Assembly: GCF_954871325.1 (NCBI RefSeq)
Contig: NC_088775.1
Location: forward strand, 4,265,475 to 4,329,474
Length of the DNA stretch: 64,000 bases
Origin: Gordionus sp. m RMFG-2023
Taxonomy: Eukaryota; Nematomorpha; Gordioida; Chordodea; Parachordodidae
Direction of reading: 5' to 3'
Within the stretch, counting starts at the first letter, position 1. Each line of letters starts with the position of its first letter. The translations under genes were made by a program, and so were the position numbers. The notes under the pieces were generated by a model. It searched no databases, was not told where the DNA came from, and saw only the letters and a program-made list of their open reading frames with translations. Shown piece after piece: positions 46,483 to 58,586 of this stretch.

Positions 46483-48670
46483 TCAATCTGCTAAAGTTGT
46501 GGGATTATGATAAAATAATAAAACGAAATTTATTTCGATATTTCGTTTTAATTCATATTAAAATATAACTATATCTAAACCTAATAAATTTATGTTTTTA
46601 TATACTTTTTTAAAATTCAGTTTAGTAGTATAACAATCAATGAAACTATTAGATCAATATTATGTTAAGTGAAAGAAATAATCCGTAAGGTAAAATTTAA
46701 GTTAATATAATGTAAAATAAAAAAAATAATGAAATCTGTTCGATTATATTAACACAATCGATTCAACCTTCATTGTAGTGTTGTTAAATGGCTCTTTTTA
46801 AAAACGGCTAACCCAATATTATAGCTAATAGATGGAAGAAAGACTTTGAGAATTTATTAACGAAATCTTGATGCATATAACATTTTTTGGCAAAAATATT
46901 AGGTTAGCCGTTTAACAACACTAGTTCATTGACAAAAATTAAACGCGTTAACGTTCGTTCAAAACTTTATGAATAGATGCGTTACATTTATTAACACGAT
47001 ATATTAGCCAAATTTAAAAGGTGATAGTTTTAAATACAAGTATATTTAAAATCCAGTATATTTTTATATTTTATAACTTTTCGATAAACAATAGGTAAAT
47101 ATTTGAAATTAAATTATTTTGAAAATATAAATGAAATTTTAACAATTTATATGATGTATTTCATAGCAATTGAGACACATGTCAAATAAGGAGATATTTC
47201 ATTTGTTGTGAATTGTGATGCTTAAAATAAAAAATACCCATTAATCTGTTAATACATTATAATCATAGGTGTATCCAGGATTTTGCTAAGGAGAGGGAAA
47301 GAGCTATTAGATGGTTTTTTTCCTCCAGAAATGTTATTAAGTCTACTTATTGTAGACCTTTGGCTATATTAGATTATAATAAAAAAAAAATTTGTGTTTT
47401 CATCTTTTTTTTCTACGTTATTTTTAAAATTTATTAATTTTTCTTTTAAACGCATTCATTAAATGTGAAATATTATATTAATTTTGGGAGAAGAGCTTAT
47501 AAGGGGAGAAATTTTTTATAAGCTTAGAATGATATTTACAACAGGCAAATTTTTAATGGAAGATGGGGGGGGGGGATGTAATTTCTTTCGTATAATTAAA
47601 TTAATTACCTTTCTTAGTATTCGATAATACTTTTTCAACAGTATTTCCTGTGCCAACCTGGTCCAAGACGAACAAATTTTTTTTAAAAAATAATGTGAGC
47701 CATGTTGGCCATATTAAAATGGAATTTAAATATAACGGTAGAATTAATATTAAAAATACCCAAGCAGCAGAGTTATTCTCAGTCTTTTTTTTCCATCCAT
47801 TCTTTATGAGCTAGGATGCTGGGAGAAACGTTAGGGAAAGGAAGGTATTACTTTATCGGTTAATCATTAACCCCTGGCTATTAAATTTTTTATAAATAAT
47901 TTGCATCCGGCTCGAAATGATGATGCCCGAATAATTGTTTAGACACTCACATCTGTTTCAATAATTCTACAGCCTAGGTGTTCCAGCGACGTTAAGTTAA
48001 ATCTAAATCGGTTATAATGAAAAATTTTATTCTTTAAAAAATTTTTTAGTTTTCTTCAAAAAATATAAATGATCAATGCTGTCATCTATATTGTATCGAA
48101 TGTTAGCGGTTCTTCAATTGTTAATTGGCCTATATTTAAATTATTTTAGAATTACTTGGGACTAACTTATGAAAAATGAAAAAAGAGAGAATTTCAATAA
48201 TGCCAGTAATATGAATATGAAGTCTTAAATTTATTCTTTTATTTCGGTTGTGTCTGAATATTTTTTTAAATATATTTGAGAATAATGTTCTAAATTTAGC
48301 ATTAAATATTTTTAAAATAAATTTTTTACAGTCAAATATACTCATAATAATAAATCTTGATGGTCATAATTCGATATTTTAGGAGACTGAAAAGTTAAAT
48401 TTTATAGATTTTTTTATCATTATATTAAGTGTAAGTAGTCAAATATTGAAAGATTGATTTTCAATAAATATTTATAATATAATAAACATTAAATGCCAAC
48501 TAACTTATTTTTTAAAATTGAATTTTGAATTTGCACTCGTGCCTATATAAAGGCACATTTGGGAAATAACAATTATCATTTTTTAACGACCTAAATTCTT
48601 CAAACAATAAGGGTTAAAATTTCTCATTATATTATATGTAAGTAGTCAAATATTGAAAGTTTGCTAATTT
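46483..48670. repeat. Dispersed repeat R1, copy 1
   Basis: A 2.2 kb unit repeated at 58294-63028 (there split by a 2.66 kb hAT) and, in its right half, at 52425-57510. The first ~680 bp are almost identical between copies 1 and 2, whereas later parts differ by small insertions and deletions. It contains a MITE (46776-46923), an inverted AAAACGAAATTTATTTCGAT-type hairpin near the left end, and a TATAAAGGCAC element in its right part. No coding similarity; class unknown. Confidence 0.85.
46776..46923. mobile_element. TAGTGTTGTTAAA-family MITE in R1 copy 1
   Basis: 148 bp, ends TAGTGTTGTTAAATGGCT and AGCCGTTTAACAACACTA, flanked by CTTCATTG and GTTCATTG. The identical insertion is present in R1 copy 2 (58587-58734), so it predates the duplication. 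Confidence 0.85.
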
Positions 48671-48830
48671 CCAATCAATGTTTTATTTTTTAATAAAATA
48701 TATTTTTATATATTTTTTAAAAAAATAAACATTAAACGCCATCTAACGGATATTTTAAAATTGAATTTTAGATTTATATGTTAATTTTAGCGATCTGTAA
48801 ATTCAAGCAATGTCTTAATTTTCGTAAATA
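48428..48830. repeat. Two ~200 bp tandem units inside R1
   Basis: GTAAGTAGTCAAATATTGAA and, ~70-130 bp later, AACATTAAA(T/C)GCCA(A/T)CTAACTTATTTT recur twice. A conserved GCCTATATAAAGGCACATT lies between the units. Copies 2 and 3 of R1 show the same motifs. Confidence 0.7.
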
Positions 48831-49929
48831 GTAATAAAATATAATAAATTCACTTAATATTATTTTATAATAATTTTATGTGGCAAGAAAAATCTTATTC
48901 ATCATACCATATTAACTACTGTCGTAAGGGGGAAAAAGAATATTTAGCGGATATAGATTATTATAGCAAAAAGGTACAAGTCGATAATTGTGGTTATTAT
49001 CAGATATAATCTTGATGAAAAATAGTTATATAATAATAATTTTTTCTAATTTTAAAAAATAGCAATTTGTTATAACAAATCACAAGAAAGAATGCTCAAA
49101 AAATATTAATCACAAATAAAAATAGAAAGAATGAATGCGCAAAAAAATCAAAAAAAATATTAATCACAAATAACCCATTTATTATACAAGTGACTCTTCG
49201 CTAGCACGATACACATAACAACTACAATGTGAAATAACAAAAAGGGAAATTAATGAATTAAACATCAACTTGTAATTAATGAATTTGTAATTTTGATAAG
49301 ATCTACAATGTGAAAAGAAATTTTATAACAAATTTTTGATAATGGTAACATGTAGGAAGACAAATTTTTTTTTGATATTAATTTAAGAATGAAAATGTCA
49401 ATCAAAATATTTTAATTTGTAAAAAAATTAGTTTTTTTTGGAAATAATAAAAAATTATTAGTCTTATTATTGTGGAAGATTTTTTTTAATAGACTTCTAC
49501 ATTTAATTGGAGATTTTTATTATATTATTGTGGAAGATTTCTTTAAATTTCCATATTGTTTTTAAAGAAATATTAAAAAAAAATTGCTTTTACTTTATTC
49601 AACCGAATTAATCTATAATTTTATCCGACAAAATTTTAAAACTGATTAAATCAATAATATTTATGAATAAAAATTGCTTTGTGTCTATATAAAAAAAAAT
49701 TCTTTTACCTTTACATCCAAATTGGAATAATATCCACAGTGAACTCGTGCCACTTAATTCACTTATATTTAATTACATTTATTTATCACATTCATCTATT
49801 AAGTTATTTTATCAATTAATTTCGATTTCAAGTTTTCATTGGCGTAATATTTACCTATTAATTAAAATTTCTAGTGGCGTAATATTTATCTTCCATTTTC
49901 ATATTTCTAGTCAAATAATAATTTTTTTG

Positions 49930-51110
49930 AAACTCCTTGTCATCAGGGAGAAAGAAAGTGCAAGCTTTTCCAACGAGATGGACTCTCCGCCATCAAGCAG
50001 TAACAGCTTTTATGGAGTTAGAAGAACCGATTATTAATGCTATAACTGAAATATCACAATGGCCTGAAAGAAATATTTCCTAAGAAGCAAGAAAATTATT
50101 GGATTCAATGCTTATTCCAAATTTTATTTCTCGTATTATTTAATTATACAACTATTTTAAGCATTACTTTTCAAAAACATGGCATTAACTTGATTAAGAA
50201 GATGAGAATAGCGGAGAGCATTTTATTAGAACTCAAGGAAATTAGGACTAATGTTGATGAAGAATTTCAATTTTATATGTTATTTTTGAGTAGAGTTATA
50301 CGTGTTTAATATTTGTCTCACTCGATTTGCAGCAAGACAAGCTCATCGTCAAAATATTAGTATACAGTAGAAAAGTATTATAAAACTATCAAATAAATGA
50401 ATGGTTTTTCCCAATCTTTTTCAGACTGGTGATAGAAAAAAAAAATATTTGTTTGATGCCTTATTAGCTGAATAACTATGTTTAAAAGATTAGATATATC
50501 CCAAAAAATGCTATGGATGCTTTGTATAATTTCAAATACATTTTAGATTTTATTCCCAATGTATTAAAATGATTATATATATATATATTAGCAACTCTTC
50601 CCATTAGTAAACTAATGAGAGAACATTCTCTTTTTTAAGAAGATTAACAGAGCCCTGCAGAGATAAAATTTGCAGGGCTAGGCCTGGATTTTTTTTCAAA
50701 ATTTTTTTTCGGCCCGGCTCGGATTTTTTTTAAAGGAATTTTCAGGCTTGGCCCGGCTTTTTTTAAATTAAATTTTTCAGGCACCGCCCGGATATATTTA
50801 AATAATTTATATTTATTTTTGATTTTTATAGCTAATTTCAAATATTTGGTTTTAAAATATATAGCCGGCCTGGATAATTTTTCTAAAAAAAAATATCGGG
50901 CCCTGCCCTGGTTTATTTAAAAAAATAAAATACGGTCCCGCCCAGGAACAGGGCCTGCAGTTCTCTGAAAACATACCTAAGAAGTACAACTTCTGAAAGG
51001 GGATTGAATGGTTTGAATCTTTAAAATATTTATAGGCATTTGACGCCAAGCAAGGATGAGTGATTGAAAAGTTAGCTCAATCCCAACGAAGATTGGATTT
51101 TACATTGTAA
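49930..51110 (+). pseudogene. Broken hAT transposase (P52-type), interrupted by a MITE
   Basis: C-terminal half of a hAT transposase ending in the dimerisation motif. The ERSFSFLRR block ends at 50647 and resumes as KTYLRSTTSERGLNG at 50968, so the 320 bp element at 50648-50967 landed in the conserved FLRR(I/L)KTYLRST motif. In-frame stops occur upstream as well (for example near 50030 and 50310). Confidence 0.75.
50648..50967. mobile_element. GC-rich hAT-type MITE inside hAT transposase
   Basis: 320 bp with ends CAGAGCCCTGCAGAGA and, from the right, CAGAGAACTGCAGGCCC; GGCCCGG/GGCCTGG blocks separated by A/T runs. The join is exact relative to the interrupted coding motif. Same family style as 27959-28330. 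Confidence 0.8.
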
Positions 51111-51452
51111 ATATAATACAAAATACAATTATTCCTAAGAAACTTTTTGTGTATTAATATTTATATTTTCAACATTAAATTTTTTTACTTCATATATAAA
51201 TTTTAAAGGCTCAAAAAATTCAAATTTCTATTTTGGGTCATTTAAGTGATTCCTATGGTGGTTATATTCACTTTATATTTTTTAATTCACATTTATTTTA
51301 TAGTTTTTTATGTGCCGGTTTATATATATAATTTTTTTATAAATCATATAATTTAAAATTGTGTAATAGAAATAGTTATTAGTCCTAATAAATTTATGCT
51401 TGAATTATCCCCCCCCCCAGACCAAACCTGCGTACTCGCCTAACCCTGAGTG

Positions 51453-51975
51453 TAGTGTTGTTAAACGGTTCGTTTTGAGCCGATTTTTAAAAACGGCTAA
51501 CTCAATATTTTAGCCAGAAAAATATTGATTAAGCCTCGAGATTTTGTTAATATATGTCTGTTAAATACAAGTAACAATGTTTATTAATGGATTTTGTATT
51601 GTAGAAGACTTAAGGCTTAAAACAATATATTATATTATATTTAATATTAAATTGATGTTTTGAAAAGTTATAAAATGATTTTTATTTTAATATTAAATTG
51701 ATGTTAATTTTGTATATAAACTTAAATGATCATGATTACTTTAACCTTTTGTTTTTTTTGATCTTAGTTGAAAATAAAATCATCATTCTTCCTTAATTAT
51801 TCAATACAATCGCTCACAATTTATTCTATTCAATTATCCACAATTTCTCTTTCGTTAATGTCTAAACCCTTTGTTCCTTCTATGAGTAAAATCTTCAGTT
51901 TTGCATAATATTTTTCTGGTTAAAATATTGAGTTAGCCGTTTTATCGGCTCAAAACGAGCCGTTTAACAACACTA
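51453..51975. mobile_element. TAGTGTTGTTAAA-family MITE, best-preserved copy
   Basis: 523 bp with ends TAGTGTTGTTAAACGGTTCG and, from the right, TAGTGTTGTTAAACGGCTCG, continuing inverted for ~35 bp (TTTTGAGCCGAT). Exact 8 bp duplication CCTGAGTG at 51445-51452 and 51976-51983. Non-coding; a good reference for the family. Confidence 0.9.
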
Positions 51976-52771
51976 CCTGAGTGCGAAAATCCTGGTCACG
52001 GTACCAATATTGAAGTCTGTAAATACAATATTGAAAAATCTAAAGAAATGTTCCACAATAATACAATAAAAAACTCCAAATAAATATAGAAGTCTATTAA
52101 AAAAAATCTTCCACAATAATAAGACAAATGAATTACTAATTATTTTTTTTTACCAATTGAAATGGGAAAAAAAATTAAAATATTTTGATTGACATTTTCG
52201 TTCTTTAAATTAATATGAACAATATATTATTAACAAACTAGGATACAGTTTGTAATTATAAATAAATGATTAAAATTATCAAAAACATTATATTTATTTT
52301 GGAAATTATTTCATTCATTCTTTTCATTCCAAATCTCGTCACTGAGATTCTTATAACTAAAAACTTGAATTGGAATCCATTAAAAATATTTTCTTTAAAA
52401 TAAAATTCAATTTTTTCTTATAACAGAGTAGGTGTTCCAACGACGTTAAGTCTGATTAGAAGTCTGCATTGGGCGGGTTTTTGAACCATAAGTCCACCCA
52501 TCTAATATTTAAAAAAAAATTTAACCCTCCCGCTCATAGTTTTCAAAATATAATATGCCCCCATTAGTCTAAAATTTTTTACCTGCACCCAAGTCCACTA
52601 TTATAAAAATTTAATTATGGCCATTCTTTCAATATTTTAAAGCATCTAATAAAAATATTTCTGTATCACACCTTTACAAGATGTTTTATAATTATGGAAA
52701 TTACTATATAAAGCATTTAAATTATGGATAATTTATTTGATCAAATAAAATACTTATGAAAAAATATAAAT

Positions 52772-55700
52772 TTTTTTTCCTCTTTAGCTTTCACCTTTTC
52801 TGGTGGTAAGCTCCTTCAACATCTCTCTCCACTTTATGTTATTCATACAATCTCTTTTATCTAATTTATAATTTTTTATATTGGCTCTAACTTTATGGCC
52901 CCATTGAAGTTTTGGCCTTCCTCTTTTACGTTTGTCCATCACTTCCAAACTCTCAACCTTATTTCCTATGTAGTTCATAGGCCTTCTCATTGTATGCCCA
53001 TACCACTTAAGTCTGTTTACCATTACTGCGCACTTTATCCTTTCTTGTTACCCTAGCAATCATCCTCAGCATTCTCATTTCCATAGTTTGTAGACTTCTC
53101 TCGTCTGCTTCCTTGGTTGGCCATGTTTCCGAACTATATAGAATAGTTGGTTGTACTATGGAAATGTAAATTTTTCTTTTAATTTGTGTGGGATTCTTTT
53201 GTCAAATATCACTCCAAATAAAGATCTCCACTTTAACCACCCTTGATTAATTTTACTCTTTATCTCTTTTTCTATTATGCCGTTTGTTTGTATAGTGGGG
53301 CCCAAATATTTGCAGCTTTCAATTGCCGATATCAGCTATTCATTTATATCAATAGTCTCTGTTTCATCTCCTCCTATCACGATATACTTCGTCTTTTCTC
53401 TATTTACTTTTATTCCATGCTTTTCTAGGATATTTATCCAACTCACTAATCTTTCTTTCATTTCATCCTTGGATTCGGCAAGTATCACAATAGCATCTGC
53501 AAATATCAGATTTCACGGGACTGTTTGAGGTATAGACTGTGCTAATACATCTATTACTGTAATGAAGAGAAGTGGGTTGAGAGACGACCCTTGATGAACT
53601 CCTTCGGCTATTGTGAAGCCTGCCGAAGTACCTGTTGTGCTACGGACCATTGTTGTATGGCCCATATACATATCCTGTATTATTCTTATATTTTTTTCGG
53701 GAACTTTTTTGTGGCGTAGCGCCCACCAGATAGGTTTTCTTGGGATTCTATCGAAGGCCTTTTCGATCGAGAAAGACCATGTGTAGCTTTTTGTTCTTTT
53801 CCCTGTATTTTTCACTTATAGGCCTAATTGCGTGGATAGCATCACTTGTTGATCTTCCAGGCATAAAGCCAAACTAGAGTCTCTACTATTTCGATTATGT
53901 CTCTTACTCTTTTTTCTATTATTTTTTCGTATAGTTTTAGAAATTGTGACATTAGTTAAATTTGACAATTGTGTGGATCCCCTTTATTTTTGAAGATAGG
54001 AACTAGATAGCTCTGCCTCCATTTTTGGGGAACCTCTTCATTTCCAAGTATGTACAGATTTGTGAGGAGATGTATTCCATTATCTCCTAGTGCTTTAAGG
54101 CTTTCTATTGGAATATCGTCTGGACCCCTAGCTTTGTTGTTTTTCATATGCTTGAGGCATGTGGATATTTCTTGTTCTGTTATTGATTGAACAAGGTTTT
54201 GACATGGGGAGTGTTCGCCTAGATGTAGTATGTAAGGATTAAAGTTGAGAAGCTCCTGAAAATATTCTTTCCATCTATTATTTCTTTTTCCTTTATTATC
54301 AATTTCCCATCTTTATTTTTAATTACTTTCGGAGCTCCGTTTATATCCCTAGAGTTCTTTTCTCGCTGTTTGGCTAGTTTGTATATTTTATTTTGCCCTA
54401 CTTTGGTATGCAGTTCTTCATTCATGTCATCGTATGCCATATATTTGGCCCTAGCCACCGCCTTTGTACCTATTCTCTTGGATTTTTTGTATGTCTTGTC
54501 ATCTGAGTTTTGGATTTGAACCATATTTTATATAGGGCTTTTTTCTCCTTTATAGTGGTTTGTACCTCTTCATTCCACCACCATAGTTCTTTGTATGATT
54601 TGTTGTCTCCCCTTGTCAAGCCTAGTGTCGATTTGGTAGTGTCTATTAATCTGGATGAAAGGTCTGTCCACATTTTTTCACTGACTTGTGAGGAATTTAT
54701 TGTTTCAATGTTTGCATTGTTTGCAAAGGCATCTGTCATTGTTTTCAATTTACCCCATTTGATGCATGGTTCCAGTTTTATCTTATTGTGAGTGGATTTA
54801 TTTGAGATGTGTAAATCTATGACTAGTAGCTAGTGCTGCACGGTTATATCTACTCCTGGGATGACTTTGCAAATTATATCTTTTAATCTTCTGCGAGAGA
54901 TTAGTATGTAATCTATCTGTGTTTTCCTTGTACCACTTTCATATGTTATTAAATGATACTCTTTTTTTCTATAGTAGGTGTTGGTTAGGCTATGTCTAAG
55001 GCTTGCGTAAATTTCAGTACATGCTCTCCTTCATCATTATTTTTCCATATCCAAAACCACCATGATGCTTTTTATAGCTATCTCTTGCTTTTCCCATATG
55101 TGCATTTATGTCACCGCCTATTATGACTGTGTCATCCTCAGGGATTTCCATTACAGCTTCATCAAGGATAGCTCTAAAGTCATCTTTCTCTTCTTCCTTG
55201 CAACCCGTTTGAGGAGCATATACTGAAAGGATGTGTAGTATTGATAGACCAGAGTTTTATCTTAATTAGTCTATCAGAGATTTTGTTGACTTCTACTACT
55301 GAGGAGGTTAGATCTTGACTGAGGATGATGCCGACACCGTTCCTATTGCTAACAATTCCATTATAGTACAATTTATACTCATCTCAAATCATCAAAGTCT
55401 TCTCACCTTTCCATTTCGTCTCTTGTATGCACGCTATATCAACTTTTCTTGATGCCAATTCTCTCGTCTTACCTTTAAGTGTCCCAATATCTAAACTTGC
55501 TAACCTTGTCTTCTTTGCATTGACCTTTATTTTACTTTTCTCAGGATGGAGGTCTGCACCCAGCGCGTCTTGAAGGGAACGCCTTAGCTTTCATATTCAT
55601 ATTTTCATTTGTTTCCTTCATTTTGTTTATTGGACAAGTATCCTTAGCACCCGGTTGTCCAGGCCTGTGGGTGACCGAGGTGCCATCTCTAAGCTCCGAA

Positions 55701-55840
55701 AAATTATCTTACCATATGTCTTTACACATCAGTCATTAAAGAAAAACCTGAAAGTTTTAATGCTCCTAACAAGGATTGAACCTGCGTCCTTTGCATCCCT
55801 CTGTTTCCAGGCATACATCTAACCAATTACCACCCCGGCG
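52772..55840 (-). mobile_element. Full-length-looking LINE (RTE-like size) with tRNA-like 5' end
   Basis: 3069 bp bounded by an exact 16 bp target duplication ATGAAAAAATATAAAT (52756-52771 and 55841-55856); the 3' end carries the T run expected of a poly(A) tail on this strand. Encoded order (minus strand): APE endonuclease (CIQETKWKGEK, then YYNGIVSNRNGVGI, GGDINAHMGK-like), linker (KGDPHNCQI, PIFKNKG), reverse transcriptase (SIEKAFDRIPRKPIWWALR, EGVHQGSSLNPLLF, FADAIVI, CKYLGPTIQTNG) and C-terminus (RLKWYGHTMRRP, KRGRPKLQW). The polymerase motif is FADAIVI where FADDIV is expected, and the frame is broken in several places, so this copy is inactive. The length fits RTE-like LINEs; clade not proven. 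Confidence 0.85.
55762..55840 (-). promoter_or_regulatory. tRNA-like head with pol III A and B boxes at the LINE 5' end
   Basis: The first 79 nt of the element read GCCGGGGTGGTAATTGGTTA onward, with a TGGTAATTGG A-box-like block (55832-55823) and GGTTCAATCC as B box (55782-55773). The B-box region can form a T-arm (GCAGG / CTTGT around TTCAATC). The two ends do not pair as an acceptor stem, so it is tRNA-derived rather than a tRNA gene. It lies directly inside the target duplication and so moved with the LINE. Confidence 0.65.
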
Positions 55841-55889
55841 ATGAAAAAATATAAATATAAAATTGATATTATATGTTAATTATAATGCA

Positions 55890-56035
55890 AAAATAATAAT
55901 GAATCGACATTTTCTTGATTCAAACACGTTCTTCTTTGTTCTAAATTCCAGCAATGCTAAATTCTCGTTCAGAAGAAGCACTAGTTGCAGGAATTGCCAA
56001 TTATTTTCTTGCTAATCTTGATAGCTTTGGCACTC
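55890..56035 (-). pseudogene. hAT transposase C-terminal remnant
   Basis: The minus strand reads QLAIPATSASSEREFSIAG, the LAIPATSASSER-FS-AG motif of the hAT dimerisation domain, preceded by a KKTTLMDTTRKSAKAI-like stretch. A stop follows soon after the motif. Confidence 0.8.
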
Positions 56036-57093
56036 TTTCTTGTTGTATCCATCAAAGTAGTTTTAAATGTACAAAAAAGTTTTTATGATACCAAAAAAGG
56101 ACATTTTAATATTTAATATCCAAAAAGTTCATAAGTACCATTTTTAATTAATATTTACTTAAATGATTTTCCCTCCCCACCGATTGTTGCTATTTTTTAA
56201 CCCGCACGCTTACCCACACTGCCCGCCCATGGTTTAAAAAAATTTTCAACCCGACCGCCAGCCCATTCTTGAAAATTATAGCCCACTTAGATGGGATGGC
56301 ATAGGAGGTCGGGCCGAAACCCTGCCCTATGCAGACCTCTAGTCTAGATTTCCGATTATAATGAAATTATTTTTAAAAAAAATTTCTAGTTTTCTATTCT
56401 GATTGGAATGGAATTACTTATATAATCAAAAAATATAAATGATCAACACTGGTGTCAGCAATATTATGTCAAATGTTAGCGATTGTTCAATTGCAGGTAG
56501 GTTAACTATATATAAATTTTTTTAGAATTTTGGGGCTAACTTATAAAAAATGAAAAAGATAGAATAAATTTTTCAATAATGCCATTAATATGAACTCTTA
56601 TGCCATTAATATGAACTCTTAATGTTGTATATTTGAATATTTACTTTATATTTTTTTTTGTTGTTAATCTTAATTTTGTTTTGTATTTGAATATAACAAC
56701 CTTCTTACTTTTTTGATTTTATAATTTAACCTTTTCTTATTAACTTATTAACTTATTATTTCTAATTTTTAGTTTTGTAAAAGAAAAAGATAATAAAATA
56801 TTGATGTTAACGTTATAAAATAGTTTCACCTTAAATTAAAAAAATATTTTTTTATAATTTATTTACACTTAAATTTATTCTTGTACTTCGGTTGAATTTG
56901 GCATTAGTTGTCTGAACATTTTTAAATATATTTGAGGATAATGTTCTAAACTTAGCATTAAATATTATTTAAAATAAATTTTATTTAAAGTCGAAATGTA
57001 CTCGTAACAATAATGAATCGTGTCTTAATTTGATATTTAAGGAGATTGAAAGTTAAAATTTTAAAGATATATTTTTTTTTCCTTATTGCCATA

Positions 57094-57314
57094 TAGAATG
57101 TTGTTAAATGGCTCGTTTTGAGTCGATTTTTAAAAACGGTAAACTCAATATTTCAGCCAGAAAAATATTTCCCAAGCCTCGAGATTTCGAAAATATATGC
57201 CTAGACCTTTGTTCCTTCTATGAGCAGAATCTTCAGACTTACATATTTTTCTGGGTAAAATATTGAATTAGCCGTTTTTAAAAATGGCTCAAAATGAAGC
57301 GTTTAACAACACTA
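57094..57314. mobile_element. TAGTGTTGTTAAA-family MITE in R1 copy 3
   Basis: 221 bp; left end TAGAATGTTGTTAAATGGCT, right end AGCGTTTAACAACACTA, with GTTTTGAGTCGATTTTTAAA inside. Body AAGCCTCGAGATTTCG matches the copy at 51453-51975. Flanks are too AT-rich to prove a duplication. Confidence 0.75.
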
Positions 57315-57522
57315 GTCATATATGAAATTTCTTTCTATTACCTCATATATCTTCGTATATGACACTTATTTAATATGTAAGCAGTCAAATATTGAAAGAT
57401 TGCTTAATTTCCAATTTTCTTTTATTTTAATTTTTAAAAAAATATTAAACGCCAACTAACGGATTTTTTAATATTGAATTTTTTAAATTTGAATATTAAT
57501 TTTAGGGATTTATAACACTGTG

Positions 57523-57615
57523 CAGGGTTGGCATGTCGGTCAATTGACCGGTCAAATTCGGTCAATTGACCGGAGGAGTATTTGACCGGTCAAATGCGGT
57601 CAAATATTCTAAAAT
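57523..57615. mobile_element. End of a GTCAATTGACC-family hAT element
   Basis: Begins CAGGGTTGGCATGTCGGTCA and repeats GTCAATTGACCGG and GGTCAAAT, matching the end of the element at 44235-44978. No partner end was found before 58294, so it is truncated or its interior extends unrecognised through 57616-58290. That ~0.68 kb holds no other supportable feature. Confidence 0.65.
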
Positions 57616-58586
57616 ATTAATGGCAAATAAATATTTTGATATAATTAACTAGTATGCCTTAAAAGCATGTTTATCAATCTTAGTAGGTTACAATTATTTA
57701 AAAAATTATTTGTATCATGAATTGTTAATAATAAAGGAATTCAATTGATCATAATTGAATTTAATGTTTGATTTTATTTCAAAATTTTTTCAAAGTCCTG
57801 GCCTTTCCTCCCAAATTTGCCTAATTTCTATAGAATCTCTATTTAATCACATAAGGTGATGTCAAAATATTAAATTATTGTTTCAAAATTTATAATATAT
57901 ACACTTACTAATCTTAAATGTACACTTCTCCCAACCATGTTATCCCTTATATTTTTATTTATTGGATTTTCATAATCGTTTTGGTTAAATTTATAAAAAT
58001 TAATATCATTAAAAATTTTACTTATTAATTTTCTTCTAAAAATTTCAAAATTTTGAATATATTTTTATTCAACTTTTTTTTACAAATACCGAAAAATGAA
58101 ATAGGACACTATTTTATTTTTACATTAAAAATAGCTTATGTTATTTTTTTCCTCAAAATTTATTTATTTATTTTATTTTTTTTTAATGACTTTGGACGCA
58201 GCCTAAAATATAAATATGTAATTTTTCTAAATATAGTAATATTTTTAGTTATTTTTGCCTAATCATTGCCGTTTCTCGCCTTCTTTATTTTTTTCAATCT
58301 GCTAAAGTTGTAGGATTATGATAAAATAATAAAACGAAATTTATTTCGATATTTCGTTTTAATTCATATTAAAATATAACTATATCTAAACCTAATAAAT
58401 TTATGTTTTTATATACTTTTTTAAAATTCAGTTTAGTAGTATAACAATCAATGAAACTATTAGATCAATATTATGTTAAGTGAAAGAAATAATCCGTAAG
58501 GTAAAATTTAAGTTAATATAATGTAAAATAAAAAAAATAATGAAATCTGTTCGATTATATTAACACAATCGATTCAACCTTCATTG

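Larger units (their letters stand above)
49373..52217 (+). mobile_element. hAT element of the P52rIPK-like type, with ~190 bp inverted arms
   Basis: Arms 49373-49565 and 52027-52217 are inverted copies (GAAAATGTCAATCAAAATAT, TTATTATTGTGGAAGATTTT, TAGACTTCTA). The interior holds a broken plus-strand transposase: SFSNEMDSPPSSSN region, ITEISQWPERNIS, LLELKEIRTNVDEEFQFYM, RFAARQAHRQNIS, LATLPISKLMRERSFSFLRR and, after an inserted MITE, KTYLRSTTSERGLNGLNL. These match the hAT transposases annotated as 52 kDa repressor-like. Several stops and frame changes make it inactive. Two MITEs sit inside. Confidence 0.7.
52463..56336 (-). mobile_element. hAT element carrying a full LINE insertion
   Basis: Ends TAGAAGTCTGCATTGGGCGG and, from the right, TAGAGGTCTGCATAGGGCAG, followed by GGCGGG/CCCGCC-rich subterminal DNA (52490-52560, 56195-56310). 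Flanked by AGTCTGAT and AGTCTAGA, an imperfect 8 bp duplication. On the minus strand near 55890-56030 is a hAT transposase C-terminus. Removing the LINE leaves ~0.8 kb, so it is non-autonomous. It lies inside R1 copy 3. Confidence 0.72.
52425..57510. repeat. Dispersed repeat R1, copy 3 (right half only)
   Basis: Starts at GTAGGTGTTCCAACGACGTT (as at 47974 in copy 1) and, after the hAT/LINE composite, continues at 56337 TCTAGATTTCCGATTATAAT through the CTTAGCATTAAATATT and GTAAGCAGTCAAATATTGAA segments to ~57510. More diverged than copies 1 and 2. Contains a MITE at 57094-57314. Confidence 0.7.

Noticed and set aside
53243-53528. Two overlapping plus-strand frames
   Set aside because: Antisense to the LINE reverse transcriptase palm and thumb.
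54510-54791. Plus-strand 93-residue frame
   Set aside because: Antisense to the LINE endonuclease/linker coding on the minus strand.
55762-55840. Functional tRNA gene
   Set aside because: A and B boxes are present but the acceptor stem does not pair and the segment sits inside a LINE target duplication, so it is called tRNA-like only.
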